Part shown: in pieces, positions 24,899-34,966 of the stretch
Position numbering within the stretch: the stretch's first letter is position 1
Layout: each line of letters opens with the position of its first letter
Assembly (NCBI GenBank): GCA_021521415.1
Contig: JAIQDT010005002.1
Span: 1-64,000, forward strand
Length of the DNA stretch: 64,000 nt
From: Bidens hawaiensis
Taxonomy: Eukaryota > Streptophyta > Magnoliopsida > Asterales > Asteraceae
Direction of reading: 5' to 3'
Translations under genes and position numbers: made by a program
The notes under the pieces: model-generated
The model's database searches: none
What the model saw: only the letters and a program-made list of their open reading frames with translations
What the model was told of the DNA's origin: nothing

Positions 24899-25735
24899 GG
24901 GATTACTCTGTAAAATAGTAATCAAGTTTTAACATTGTTCCAATCAGGTCACTGATTTAAAATTTTGTTCTAATCAGGTCACTTAACTTTTAAAATTGTT
25001 CCAATCATAGATATTTGACTTGAACAGCAGGTTATTTAGGTTTTTTCTTTAAGTAATTTACCTATATAGCATGTTATTTTGGTTTTATTAAAAATAATTA
25101 AATAAAGATAAGATAAATCACAAAATTACTTCTTCTTCTTGTTCCGAGTATCACCAAACTCACCATCTTCTTTAACCACCAACCAGTACCGTTAAGACTT
25201 TAAGGGCCATCACCGGCCAAAATCACCACCACCTAGTATACAGTTGCTCAACCCCCAAACACAACTACAAATCGATTTCCCGGCCAACAACCATCACCGC
25301 TGACGCCTTGCCTCCAACAGATTGTAACCAACATCATCGTCGGCAACCATTTCAGGCTCTAAAAACAAGGCGTGTGAAGCCTAGATCGGAAAAACGAAGG
25401 GGTTAAACTATTGCGATCGGAAAGATGAAGGGTTTGTGTTCTTTGGTTTCGAAACCCTCGCCATATCTGGTTATATCACCTGAGATGGACCTGGCGGCGA
25501 CATGGTGGTAGTGGTCTTGTGGATGAACTTTGAAGAGAGAAAGGGAGTAGAGTTATAGTTTACATGTTTGGATATGTGTGTGTTTAAAAGAAACTAGGAT
25601 AACCAGCTGTTCATGTCAAATATCTATGATTGGAACAATTTTAAAAATTAAGTGACCTGATTAGAACAAAACTTTAAGTCAGTGACCTGATTGGAACAAT
25701 GTTGAAACTTGGTTAATATTTTATAGAGTAATCCC
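24899..25735. mobile_element. Mutator-like MITE with about 135-bp TIRs and 9-bp TSD
   Basis: It starts GGGATTACTCTGTAAAATA and ends with the inverted counterpart (TAGAGTAATCCC). Terminal inverted repeats extend about 135 bp at roughly 90% identity (24899-25035 versus 25600-25735). Exact 9-bp duplications AAAACAAAA flank it (24890-24898 and 25736-25744). The interior, about 560 bp, has CCACC- and CCGGC-rich stretches like plant coding or UTR sequence but no open frame of note; captured host DNA is possible. Confidence 0.9.
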
Positions 25736-25744
25736 AAAACAAAA

Positions 25745-26425
25745 ACAAAAAGGATAATGTGCAGATGAGTGACTTTGATGTAATTGGAGAGAATGAGATA
25801 TTGTGTAATCAGGTGATTGCATTTCATTGACCAATCTAACTTTAAATGCTCTTTTCTCTTATATTTTTTTTTCACATTGACTCTTTTCATTTCGTATGTC
25901 ATTTCTACGTTTCAAACCCTACCTAAATAATTGAACGAAACACGATCTTGAACTATTTAAGCTCAAATTATAACAACGACATGAAGCGAGGTCCCCTAAA
26001 TTAAGTGAGCTGAACTTAGACCACACACGTGTAAAACGTTTGATACATTACAAACAGTTCTTTAGAGCATTCTCATCCCGCCCCTATCTCTTAACCAAAA
26101 ATTATACTAAAGCTCACTATATTTCCTCTCTTCATTTCAATTAAATAATGTTTTTTATACCTTTCTCATTATCTTTTCTTTGTCCCTCACTTACAACCAC
26201 TTTAAAAGAATATTAAAATATTATAGTGGTGAATAATAGTTTTTCAAATTTACAGAAAAATCACTGCGTTTTTTAAAATATAAAAACTTTTCACTCACGA
26301 CACTCTAATAAATCTCTCCAAATTATAAAAAAACACCACCCAAATGTGAAATAAGAGGTTGAATTGGACTTTTATCATTTACAAAAACACATTACACACT
26401 TTATGACCAAACCCTTAAGGCTGAA
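25745..26425. other. MSBP upstream flank, possible truncated MITE
   Basis: GAGCATTCTCATCCC near 26066 resembles a plant MITE terminus, but the opposite end is not found. The rest is AT-rich non-coding DNA. Confidence 0.35.
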
Positions 26426-26604
26426 TGGGGCTACAACTTGGGCGCGAAGGGGCGAGAACACCGCCCCCTGGGCGATTTCTGGACGAAAAGGGGCGCGGGC
26501 GAGGAGAAAAAGTCGCCGTGGAAGAAGATATTATTATTATATTAGTATGTGTGTTATATATATACACATATATATATATATATTATATTACTATTGTAGC
26601 CCAT
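26426..26604. repeat. Small foldback with GC-rich core and TA microsatellite, MSBP promoter region
   Basis: ATGGGGCTACAA (26426-26437) pairs with TTGTAGCCCAT (about 26594-26604). Between them are a GC-rich tract (26440-26520) and a TA/CA microsatellite (26555-26590). It ends about 180 bp before the MSBP start codon. Confidence 0.45.
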
Positions 26605-26785
26605 ACACCATTACACCCCAAAAACAAATTTTCACCCCTTGCTAACTGGTCGCCACACGACATAAAACGCACCAATTTATAGCACATACGCTACGCATAA
26701 CCTAAATATATTACGTAAACATAAAAACCGTCACACTTTCCCCCTGAATATTATCGATCATCAAAACAAAAACAAAAAGAAAACA

Positions 26786-27081
26786 ATGCTGGAAACTCTT
26801 GAAGAAGCCATAACCACTTACACCGGACTATCTCCGGCGACTTTCCTCACTCTACTGGCCTTAGCTCTCCCCGGCTACTATGCCGTCTCCGGATTATTCG
26901 CCGGAAACAACCATCCACCACCCAGGCCTCGATCATTCGAAGAAGACATGCAGCCGCTCCCGCCGCCGGTTCAACTCGGTGAAATTTCCGAAGAGGAGTT
27001 GAAAACGTACGACGTAACCGATCCTAAGAAGCCTTTGCTGATGGCTATCAAAGGTCAGATCTATGGCATCTCACAAAGCAG
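26786..27081 (+). CDS. Membrane steroid-binding protein (MSBP/MAPR), exon 1
   Basis: This exon encodes residues 1-98 plus the first two bases of codon 99; exon 2 is 32217-32625 and the full protein is 234 residues, close to plant MSBP1 (about 220). Residues 15-40 (LSPATFLTLLALALPGYYAV) form one membrane segment near the N-terminus. A Pro-rich linker (PLPPPVQLGE) leads into a cytochrome b5-like heme/steroid-binding domain (from about residue 65: ISEEELKTYDVTDPKKPLL). The family (membrane-associated progesterone receptor type) binds steroids or heme in ER, plasma or vesicle membranes, and in Arabidopsis represses cell elongation and affects brassinosteroid signalling. Residue 94 is Gly where I expect Asp in the family (IYD). 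The start is the first ATG after an A-rich leader (AAAACAATGC). The exon ends AG|GTATGT, a good donor. Confidence 0.93.
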
Positions 27082-27615
27082 GTATGTTATTCAGTTTTAG
27101 GGGTTTATGATTGGGTTTAATTGGATGGATGAATGATTTTTGGTTCTATAATTTTTTGATACCCCTTATTATTCGGATTGCTGTCTTTTTCGGTAGGTGG
27201 GTAGTGTATTAAAGCTGTTTTTTTTTTTTTTTTTTTTAATTTGTTTGGTTAGAAAAATTTGCTGAAATTGAAATAAAAAATTGGTTGAAGTTAATTGATT
27301 GGAATTTGAATTAGTTTTTTTCAAAATCCTTCAAGATATGAAACTCAACAATCTTCCAAAATTTGAACAAGAAGCTTCGAGAAAACCTGTGTTTTATGAA
27401 TTATATGAATCCATTCATGGATGTTTGAACCCGAGTCTCCAGGAAAAATCAGAATATTTGATGGAAGAGCATGGATCCATTTGAACAACTGCTTGACTGC
27501 CGCCGCCTCCTGCCAACACTGGCCACCCTCCTCCCATCTTTGCCGCCACCGCTGCCTTTGCCCCGCTACGTTGTTGTCGTGGGGCGGTGGTGGCCGTCGT
27601 GATTAGGGATGAAAC

Positions 27616-28201
27616 CATAATTATCAAAAGCGATAAGCGCTCGGAAGCGTTGAGGCTTCACTTAGCGCCCAAGATAAAAGCGCAAAAAAAGCGCCCGATT
27701 TTTTTTAAAAAAAGCGCACATTAAAAAACAAAAATTAACTAAAGTAGAACATCTTATTAAGAAAACAAAGATTCATTCTTGAAACAGTTCATAGCATTTA
27801 GTCATGTTTATCATAATTTGATATATATAATGATAATAGTTATATAAGTATATATCAAAATTTAATATATACTTATATGACTATTATTATTTTATATACC
27901 AAGTTATGATAAACATGACTAAATACAAAACAACATATATTGTATTATATTTTTAAAAGAAAAATAAATAATAATATAGGAAAAAAACATTTAAACGTAT
28001 ATAAATTAAATACTAAATAATAAATAATAAACTAGTTGAGCCCTTAAATAGTGGGAGTTTTAGTTTTTACTTGAGAATATGAAGAGGTGGGTCAAATTCC
28101 ATTTAATAAATTATACGCATGCCGCTTGAGAACATGAACAGGTCAGCGCCTCGCCCAATAAATGCGCTTAAGCGTCTTAAGCGGTCGATTTTGATAACTA
28201 T
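27616..28201. mobile_element. MITE in MSBP intron, CATAATTATC ends
   Basis: It is flanked by exact GGATGAAAC duplications (27607-27615 and 28202-28210), 9 bp as for Mutator-like elements (8 bp if read as hAT). The terminal inverted repeat is CATAATTATCAAAAGCG against the reverse complement of CGATTTTGATAACTAT. AGCG-rich subterminal repeats (AAGCGC, GCGCTTAAGCG) lie at both ends. There is no transposase. Confidence 0.82.
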
Positions 28202-28477
28202 GGATGAAACCCGAGCGCAGCAGGTATACCCAAAAGCAGGTGTACCCAAAACCTGTGACTGATTCCGGTTTCTTTCTACTATTTTGTCACACGAATTCAT
28301 TACGAGTTTAAAATTCCTTTTGATGGATTCTAATTCTAGTTTCAATAAATTCAAATTCCGTTTTTGGAAATTCATTTCTAAGTCCAATCCTTTTATATTC
28401 AAGTTCCTTTGTCAAATTTTAATTCCTTAAAAAAATTCATTTCTAAGTCATTATTGTCTTCCCCTTTCCCTATAGGG

Positions 28478-28615
28478 GGAAGAGAGATAGAAGCCGACCC
28501 AAATTTACTTGGGATGAGAGGATTAGAAAATGATTTCCTAGACATGCACCTCTTCAAGGACATGGTCGAGGATAGGAATTTTTAGAGACATAGGATTAAG
28601 GCTATGGAGTTTTAG
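28478..28615 (+). pseudogene. RTE-type LINE fragment (3' end of ORF)
   Basis: It matches 33100-33233 of the RTE remnant (TTGGGATGAGAGGATTAG, GAGGATAGGAATTT), i.e. the last codons of the reverse transcriptase ORF. It is short and frame-broken. Confidence 0.7.
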
Positions 28616-28636
28616 AGAAAATGTATAGTTTTTGGC

Positions 28637-29079
28637 AATGTTGTAAAAGTAGGTCTACAAGTCCGAGTACTCCCCGAGTACTTGCTACAAGGTATGGCGT
28701 CGAGGGAAGTTTCTTTAACTCCGCCTAGTTAATAAGAATCGATCAAAGGTTGTCAACTTCAGCCAGAATTAAATCTAGTCGGTTAACTTAGGCCGATTTT
28801 GATTTAAAAAATGAACATAATTCATATTTATATAATATTAAAAAAAGAATATAACTTTTTTAACTATTATATAGGAAATTTTAGAAACAATAGTATTAAA
28901 AAATGTATTTATCTTCTTTGTTATAAATATTAGTAAACTTATGATATTTGACATATATATAATATCTAAAAATTAAATTTCTTTTTATTTACCATTTCCG
29001 AGTACTCCCCGAGTACTCCGAGTACACCCAACTCCCCAGTCGGCCGTCAAGGGTCCGTCTAGCGACTTTTGCAACCATG
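28637..29079. mobile_element. MITE in MSBP intron, ATGTTGTAAAAGT ends
   Basis: The left end TTGTAAAAGT mirrors the right end ACTTTTGCAA. Subterminal CCGAGTACTCCCCGAGTAC repeats occur at both ends. Flanks GTTTTTGGC and GTTTTTTGT match at 7 of 9, a possible decayed 9-bp duplication. Confidence 0.6.
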
Positions 29080-30099
29080 GTTTTTTGTTACAATAAGGTT
29101 TCTTTTTGCCTTATTTTTGTCACATGTCATTCAGATATTTCTTTTTTGTTACCCCCATACTTCTTCAAGTTTATCTATTTTGTATGTTATTTTTAATTAA
29201 TATCCTTATTAGTACTTTTTTTATTACTTTCTAATTTACTATTATTATTATTTGTAGTATTCTTATATTTTTACACTTACTAAACTTAATTTTATTTGTT
29301 TACGTGTTTATGTAGTTTTCGTGTTAAATAATAAATTAATTTAATATATAGTTTTTAACTACTTTTGTATATTTTCAATGTCCAATACTATTATCACTAC
29401 CTTTATTTTATTTATTTCATTATGACTAATGTTTTTTATTATTTAATATTTAGTGTATTTAATTTTTTATTTCTCCACTATCTAAAGTTGTTTTGTTGAA
29501 TTTTGTCTTTTTATATTATCTAATAGGTTAAATACCCGTGTATACACAGGTTAGGTAAACTATATTAATAAAAAAACAAAACAATGTAAAATACTTATAC
29601 TAATTTGGTATTAGATGAATGAATATGAATACGTATTACGGAGTTGAATAAAATAAACTTTTTGAAAATAAAAAAAGGAAAAGAAAATTAGATGGTAAAT
29701 TTTCATTAACCTCTAAAATTTTTTTCATATACAACATTTGTAGTTCTTCTCTTCATTGAGTTTTTCAGAAGATTGACTCCATCTCTAGTTTTAATCAAAA
29801 AAATGCGACACAAATCTCTAAAAACTTTCCTTGTAAATAATGTTTAAAATTTAGTTAATTTTTCTTACTAATAGTACACGATTGTTACTAATAAATCATT
29901 TAATAATAATATTAATTTGATATAGGGATTTATATTTTTAAAAAGAATAGTGTTTAAAAAAAAGATTGATACAACTCTTACAAATACTTAAATATAAGAT
30001 ACCCGAAGTTTAAATAAATATATATTATATTATAAAGTAATATAAATTATTATTTGTGTTTTAACATTCAAAATTATATATATATGTATATATATATAC
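29080..30099. other. AT-rich intron sequence with a possible Helitron 3' end
   Basis: This is mostly AT-rich sequence. On the minus strand at about 29522-29551 there is a hairpin (ACCTGTGT/ACACGGGT) followed by ATTTAACCTATT. It resembles the Helitron end at 59402-59430 but with CTAT instead of CTAG. Its 5' end is not found. Confidence 0.35.
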
Positions 30100-30711
30100 A
30101 CACACACAAAGGTAGCGTTTGGTATGCATGAATGAGAGGCGGAATGGAATGGACCATTACGATGGAATGAAAAAAGATGTGTTTGGTTAGTCGATGGAAT
30201 GGAATCACCCATTACCATGTCCATTTCATTCCCCCTAAAACACCCCAAATTCATTCCATCTACCCCTTTGTTTTTTTTCCATTCCATCCTTCTTTCACAC
30301 TATACCACCTCCACCACCACTACCCATTGCCCTGTCACCATCGCTACCTCTACAATTGCCACCACCCACTGCCGCCTCTATCGCCGGCCACCACCACCAC
30401 CCGCCTTCGCCGCCGACCACCACCACCCCGCCTCCGCCGCCCGCCACCACCCCCACCCCGCCTCCGCCGCCCGCCACCACTTTCACACACCTCCGCCGCC
30501 ACCATCCACCACCCTCCACCACCTATCGGCGCCGCCCACTAACACCACCACCAACCGACCACCACCGCCCGCCACTCGTCGCTTACCACCACCACCTACC
30601 ACTACCAACAATCACCCCCGCCTCCCGCCCATCGCCATTGCCGCCCACCACCCACCAGCACCATTACTGCTAGTCAGATATTTTGGTCATATTCACATGT
30701 ATTTTTCCTGA
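30100..30711. repeat. GGAATGG/CCACC-rich tract in MSBP intron
   Basis: The left part (30113-30290) repeats GGAATGGAATGG-like and CATTCCA-like strings and looks like the end of a non-autonomous DNA element. 30300-30670 is CCACC/CCGCC low-complexity DNA, open in several frames on both strands because of composition. I do not call a protein from it. Confidence 0.55.
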
Positions 30712-31392
30712 AAGGTATTAATCTATATTTGAAGTACATGACTATGTAACACCGCATGCCCGACAATGAAAATTACCGTTGTTGGATGGTTGTCCAAAAC
30801 ATTATACATGTAAACATTTGTTTTTTTATGTGAAATAAACCAAGTTTAATAAAAAAAACCACAGGATAATAAAATTATATAAAAATTAGTATCTAAGCTT
30901 TTGAGTATGTTATTATTATAATTTTTTTTGGAATATAATGGAGTTATAATTATAGTTGAAAAGTGAAAGATTTTAAAAATCATGAAAGGTTTTCAAGAAT
31001 TAAAGTTTTAATTGTAGTTATAGTTTAATTAAAAATTAGATTACGTATAAAATTTAAAACATTCACTTTTTAATATAAAATATTAGGGCGAATATTTTGT
31101 AAGTCATTAAATGATAAAAAACAATGGAATGTTATATTAAAATTTTAAAACAAATATTGTAGAAGGACATTTATTTTTGTTAAAAATAAATATTATAGGA
31201 AAAAACATGTTAGAATTCTAGTGCTTTGATGTGATACATCGATAATCTATGGAATGTTTTAATGATTTATTTTAATAAAATAATTAAGAGTTAAAGATGA
31301 AAAGACAGGGTGTCACTTGGCAAAATATGAGATCAATTAAAGGATATGTGGTTGAAGCATCATTTTTGTTTATTATAATAGTAGATGCATAT
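30712..31392. other. Intron sequence, nothing recognised
   Basis: AT-rich DNA without ORFs, repeats or element ends that I can support. Confidence 0.5.
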
Positions 31393-31515
31393 GGGTTTCG
31401 GAGCCAAGGGTCTCTCTTCTTTGGAATAGAGGTACGGTTAGCCTACATCCCACCCTCCCCAGACCCTGTTTATAGCATTGTTATTTGTGGGATCTTACTC
31501 GGTACGGTTTGTTGT
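31393..31515 (+). repeat. RTE LINE 3' tail in MSBP intron
   Basis: It carries the hallmark plant RTE 3' end: AAGGGTCTCTC, GAGGTACGG, CATCCCACCCTCCCCAGACC and GTGGGATCTTACT. The same block recurs at 33480-33613. Confidence 0.75.
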
Positions 31516-32200
31516 TCATGTGAATGTTTATGTTGCTACTGCAAGTCTGCAATTAACAAATTACCTGGTACTCACTTTAATGGTTGGTTTCATAATCAGT
31601 TAGGAACTTGTGTTTACTAACCATGTGTTGTCCTATTTATGTAGTTTACTTGACACTATCTAAGACGGTGTTTGGATTTGTGTTTTGGACCGTATAAAGT
31701 TGTAATAATCAGATTTATAATATTTGGATGAATAGTTCTGCTTTCTTATTTAGAGATTGAATACCAAGTTTCATATCATATTTGAGAAAATTGAGACACT
31801 TTTAGTCACATCTAAACTCATCCTTTTTTTATCGCAGGATTGTATTTTTTGCGCATTTTATTTATTAATTCCTTAATTAATCAAATAAGTTCATCAAGCA
31901 CCCAAGGCAACTAAACAAACATTGTCTTCAGTAGGCCACTTTATCATAGCTGATTATTTGCTTAAGATTATTTAATATCACATGATCACTTTTAAAACGC
32001 ACATTCAGACATGTACACTTAAATAAATTTAAGCATGTGCTATTATGTAGTCATGTGGTATTGTTTCATCAAGAAAATTTATCTACCTTTTAACTAATAG
32101 AAATTTATGTCTCTAAACATGTTTTAAAATATCATGTTTCTTTAATATTATAGATATTCGACTAATAATATTATAGATATTCGACTAATTATTAATGGGT
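31516..32200. other. Intron sequence up to the exon 2 acceptor
   Basis: AT-rich, with a tandem 21-bp duplication (ATTATAGATATTCGACTAAT) near 32147-32190. No gene is seen. Confidence 0.5.
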
Positions 32201-32216
32201 ACAAATATTATTTCAG

Positions 32217-32625
32217 GATGTTTTACGGACCAGGTGGACCGTATGCACTATTTGCAGGAAAGGATGCAAGTAGGGCTCTAGCCAAAATGTCCTTTGAAGA
32301 GAAAGACTTGAACGGTGATCTAACTGGTCTTGGAGTATTTGAGCTCGAGGCATTGCAAGATTGGGAATACAAGTTCATGGGCAAGTATGTCAAGGTTGGG
32401 TCCATCAAGAATCCAGAAACCGCACCCGAGGCATCAACCAATGATCAACCGGCTGAGCCATCTGCATCTGAGCCTGCTGAGCCATCTGCATCTGAGCCTG
32501 CTGAGCCGCCTGCAATTGAACCTGCTGAGACATCTGCAGCTGAACCGGTTGGCCATGTTCCAGCAGAAGTGACGGTTGGTGAAACCAAGGAAGAGACTAC
32601 AAGTGAAGCCAACAAACATGAGTGA
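32217..32625 (+). CDS. Membrane steroid-binding protein (MSBP/MAPR), exon 2
   Basis: This exon encodes the last base of codon 99 and residues 100-234, ending TGA. It completes the cytochrome b5-like domain (MFYGPGGPYALFAGKDASR, KMSFEEKDL, ALQDWEYKFMGKYVKVG), including the conserved Tyr and Lys positions the family uses for ligand binding. The C-terminal tail after about residue 168 is acidic and contains four 8-residue repeats of the AEPSASEP type (24-bp DNA repeats, 32452-32547). Tail length varies between plant MSBPs; such a DNA repeat would make it length-polymorphic. No polyadenylation signal is certain. An RTE LINE remnant begins about 190 bp downstream. Confidence 0.93.
32452..32547 (+). 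repeat. 24-bp tandem repeat inside MSBP exon 2
   Basis: Four in-frame 24-bp units start at GCTGAG. The first two are identical at the protein level (AEPSASEP) and the last two have diverged (AEPPAIEP, AETSAAEP). Confidence 0.92.
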
Positions 32626-32817
32626 TTTTGTGTTTATAATCATTTATGTGTCGTGGGTGTGAACTATATTTGACATAAAACGACACTAATAATATGGTAA
32701 TTGTCATTGCAACAGAGAGAAACCCTCTATATATAGGAAACCAGAAACCGTAGACAAATTTGTAACGGGCCTTTGGGTTAATGACAATAAATAATAATCT
32801 AGATATTCAACAGGAGA

Positions 32818-33302
32818 CCTGCAGATTAGACCTGCAATGCTATATGGAACAGATTGTTGGGCCATCAAGAAGGCACAAGTGCGGAAGATGGAGGTAGCAG
32901 AAATGAGAATGCTACGTTGGATGTGTGGGCACACAAGGCTAGACCGAATAAGAAACGTTGTGTTTCGCGAGAGATTAGGGGTGGCGAACATAGCAGACAA
33001 GATAAGAGAGTGGAGATTGAGATGGTTTGGACATGTAAAGAGAAGACAGACGACGAATCCTGTTAGATCCGTAGAAAACATTACTATAGAGGGGAGGAGG
33101 GGTAGAGGACAACCGAAATTGACTTGGGATGAGAGGATTAGGCATGATTTGATATACCTAAACCTCTCCGAGGACATGGTTGAGGATAGGAATTTGTGGA
33201 GAAGTAGAATTAAAGTTAAGGATTTTTAGAGAGAATTGAATACCTTAGGGCTTAGACTTAACTTATTTAGGTCACATACCATAATGGTATTTCCCTTACA
33301 TA

Positions 33303-33340
<38 letters not shown>

Positions 33341-33613
33341 GCTTTTATATAGCTGTTAAACTGTGATCTTATTATTAATATTAATATTATTATAATTAAT
33401 ATTATTATAATTAGTAGTAGTTTTTATATAACTGTTAAACTTTGATTTCCTTTATTTTGCTTCATACACATGTACTTAGAGCCGAGGGTCTCTCTGGAAG
33501 CCACCTCTTTTTTCCTTTGGATTGAGGTACGGTGTGCCTACATCCCACCCTCCCCAGACCCTACTTATAGCTTTGCTGTCAGTGGGATTTTACTGGGTAT
33601 GATTGATTGATTG
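32818..33613 (+). mobile_element. RTE-type LINE remnant, 5'-truncated
   Basis: An open stretch (32837-33229) encodes the C-terminus of an RTE reverse transcriptase: MLYGTDCWAIKK, MRMLRWMCGHTRLDRIRN, LRWFGHVKRR, GRGQPKLTWDERI. The 3' region follows, with a TTA microsatellite (33303-33341), the hallmark RTE tail (33480-33590) and a terminal GATT repeat (33601-33614). RTE LINEs move by target-primed reverse transcription and are often 5'-truncated like this. It cannot be active. Confidence 0.88.
33303..33341. repeat. TTA microsatellite
   Basis: About 13 uninterrupted TTA units inside the RTE 3' region. Confidence 0.95.
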
Positions 33614-34034
33614 ATATATATTCAACAGGACAAACTATGATAAGTTGCTTGTAGATTTATAACTGTTGTTTTGTTGGGTTATTTTAAGTAGAGGTGCAAT
33701 CTAAAGTTAGGGGTTGTTTGCCTATTTTGTAGCCTTTTAATGATTTCAATAAAAAAATACATTTAAATCTCGGTTAGAGTTAGAGTATGTTTGGTTTACT
33801 AAATGGTTTATGAAGTCTTTTAATAGTTAAGCTTTCGAGATATAATAAATGATTCAGACCTCTTAATTAGTTTGACATTTTTTAATTAAGCACAAGATTG
33901 CTAAGATAATTCTATTGTTTCTTTTACGGAAGTTTTTATTTTCTTTTGTCATTTTGCTTGGTTGTATCTCTCTTATTATAGTTGTTCTTGTTAAAGGGTT
34001 AACAAGATAAAAAGTACCTCTGTTATTATTATTA
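33614..34034. other. Intergenic, nothing recognised
   Basis: AT-rich sequence between the RTE tail and a Helitron-like end. No ORF or repeat can be supported. Confidence 0.5.
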
Positions 34035-34064
34035 CTAGCAAAAGTGCCCGCGCGTTGTCGCGGG
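34035..34064 (-). mobile_element. Helitron 3' terminus (minus strand)
   Basis: Read on the minus strand, a 6-bp GC hairpin (CCCGCG, loop ACAACG, CGCGGG) is followed by CACTTTTG and CTAG, then host T. Hairpin plus a CTRR end at an A/T target is the defining Helitron 3' signature. The element would extend to the right. I did not find its TC 5' end, so how much of 34065-36237 it carries is unknown. Confidence 0.6.
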
Positions 34065-34357
34065 TTCGAGCAGATTAACCCCTCGTGTTGGTTTGCAGTG
34101 TTTGGTGTGGTGTGTAATGAGTTATCCGTGCGACTGTGTTGCCCCATGTGCATATGTTTATTGGATGATTTTCGTGCGGGGGTGCTTAGTAAAATATTAA
34201 CGTCTGCATATATATTGGATATATCGTGTTTTGTGAAATATTTATTAATAAATTAGGCTTGTGAGTTTTGTGATTTTTAATCAACATAAAGTATTGAATG
34301 TGTGTTAATTGGTGAGTAGTAATAAATAAATTGTCTATATAATTTACTATAAAACGA

Positions 34358-34966
34358 TTACAATAAAGTGGCAGGCAAACGGGCAACAAGTTGCGCCGCA
34401 ACCCCCTTTTGAACAGCAAAGCCAATCCTGCTAAAAACGAAGCTTTGGGACCTAGAAGCTGAAGAGGTTCCGTGTACGACGCGCTGAACCCTACTCAAAA
34501 ATTTCACAGCCTCTGGAGCCAGATAACCAAATGTATCAAAGGCAAATGGTAGAAAGACATGTTGATTATCTAAACAAGCTTTCTCGTGTTTAACAACTTT
34601 GCCCGATTCAGCCTTCAACGCAGCCTGACCCACAACAAACCCACGGTCCCTGAGCCCAACAAGAGGAGACACTCCTGTAAGATCCAGACAGGCGTGTTTC
34701 CCCCCTGCCCACCCGAACACAAGAATATCAGCTGGTCGTAAAGTAGACCTCCCTTCAATAGGATCCGTGAGAAAGTTAACAGGGGCCTCCTTTTTAGCAG
34801 AAATCCCTGCCCGTTTAAGAACATCACACAGAACATCCCTAACCAGATCATGTCTGTATTTAAAGCCAGGCAATTCTTTGCAATGCACCGCATGGTCACC
34901 AAAAGAATCCAAACAGACCTTACGACAAATTGGGCAAGGTTCATCCGTCGGGAACATAGGGATCAT
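34358..34966 (-). pseudogene. Non-LTR reverse transcriptase C-terminal endonuclease-like fragment
   Basis: A 202-residue open frame begins with a zinc-binding pattern (C11-x2-C14-x10-H25-x3-C29, around CPICRKV and GDHAVHC). A helical RHDLVRDVL segment follows, then RPADILVFGW and ACLDLTGVSPL, a PD-(D/E)xK-like arrangement, and a Gln/Lys/Leu-rich tail (KGVAAQLVARLP). I associate this C-terminal module with plant proteins annotated as reverse-transcriptase-domain proteins, and its layout recalls the zinc knuckle plus restriction-like endonuclease of R2-type LINEs; that link is inference. No RT motifs are found to the right (its upstream side). It may be Helitron-carried, given the Helitron end at 34035 on the same strand. 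Confidence 0.5.

Larger units (their letters stand above)
27082..32216 (+). other. MSBP intron (5135 bp), expanded by mobile DNA
   Basis: The donor is GTATGT at 27082 and the acceptor TTTCAG ends at 32216; joining completes an Arg codon and keeps the cytochrome b5 domain in frame (SQSR then MFYGPGGPYALF). The intron holds a T run (27208-27238), two MITEs, an RTE LINE fragment, a Helitron-like end, a CCACC tract and an RTE tail, listed separately. The rest is AT-rich and featureless. Confidence 0.92.

Noticed and set aside
30199..30711. A 170-codon Pro/His-rich frame in the MSBP intron
   Set aside because: CCACC/CCGCC low-complexity DNA is open in several frames on both strands. No start context or conservation can be seen.
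31297..31620. A 107-codon frame in the MSBP intron
   Set aside because: Its middle is the non-coding RTE 3' tail (CCCTCCCCAGACC block); open by chance.
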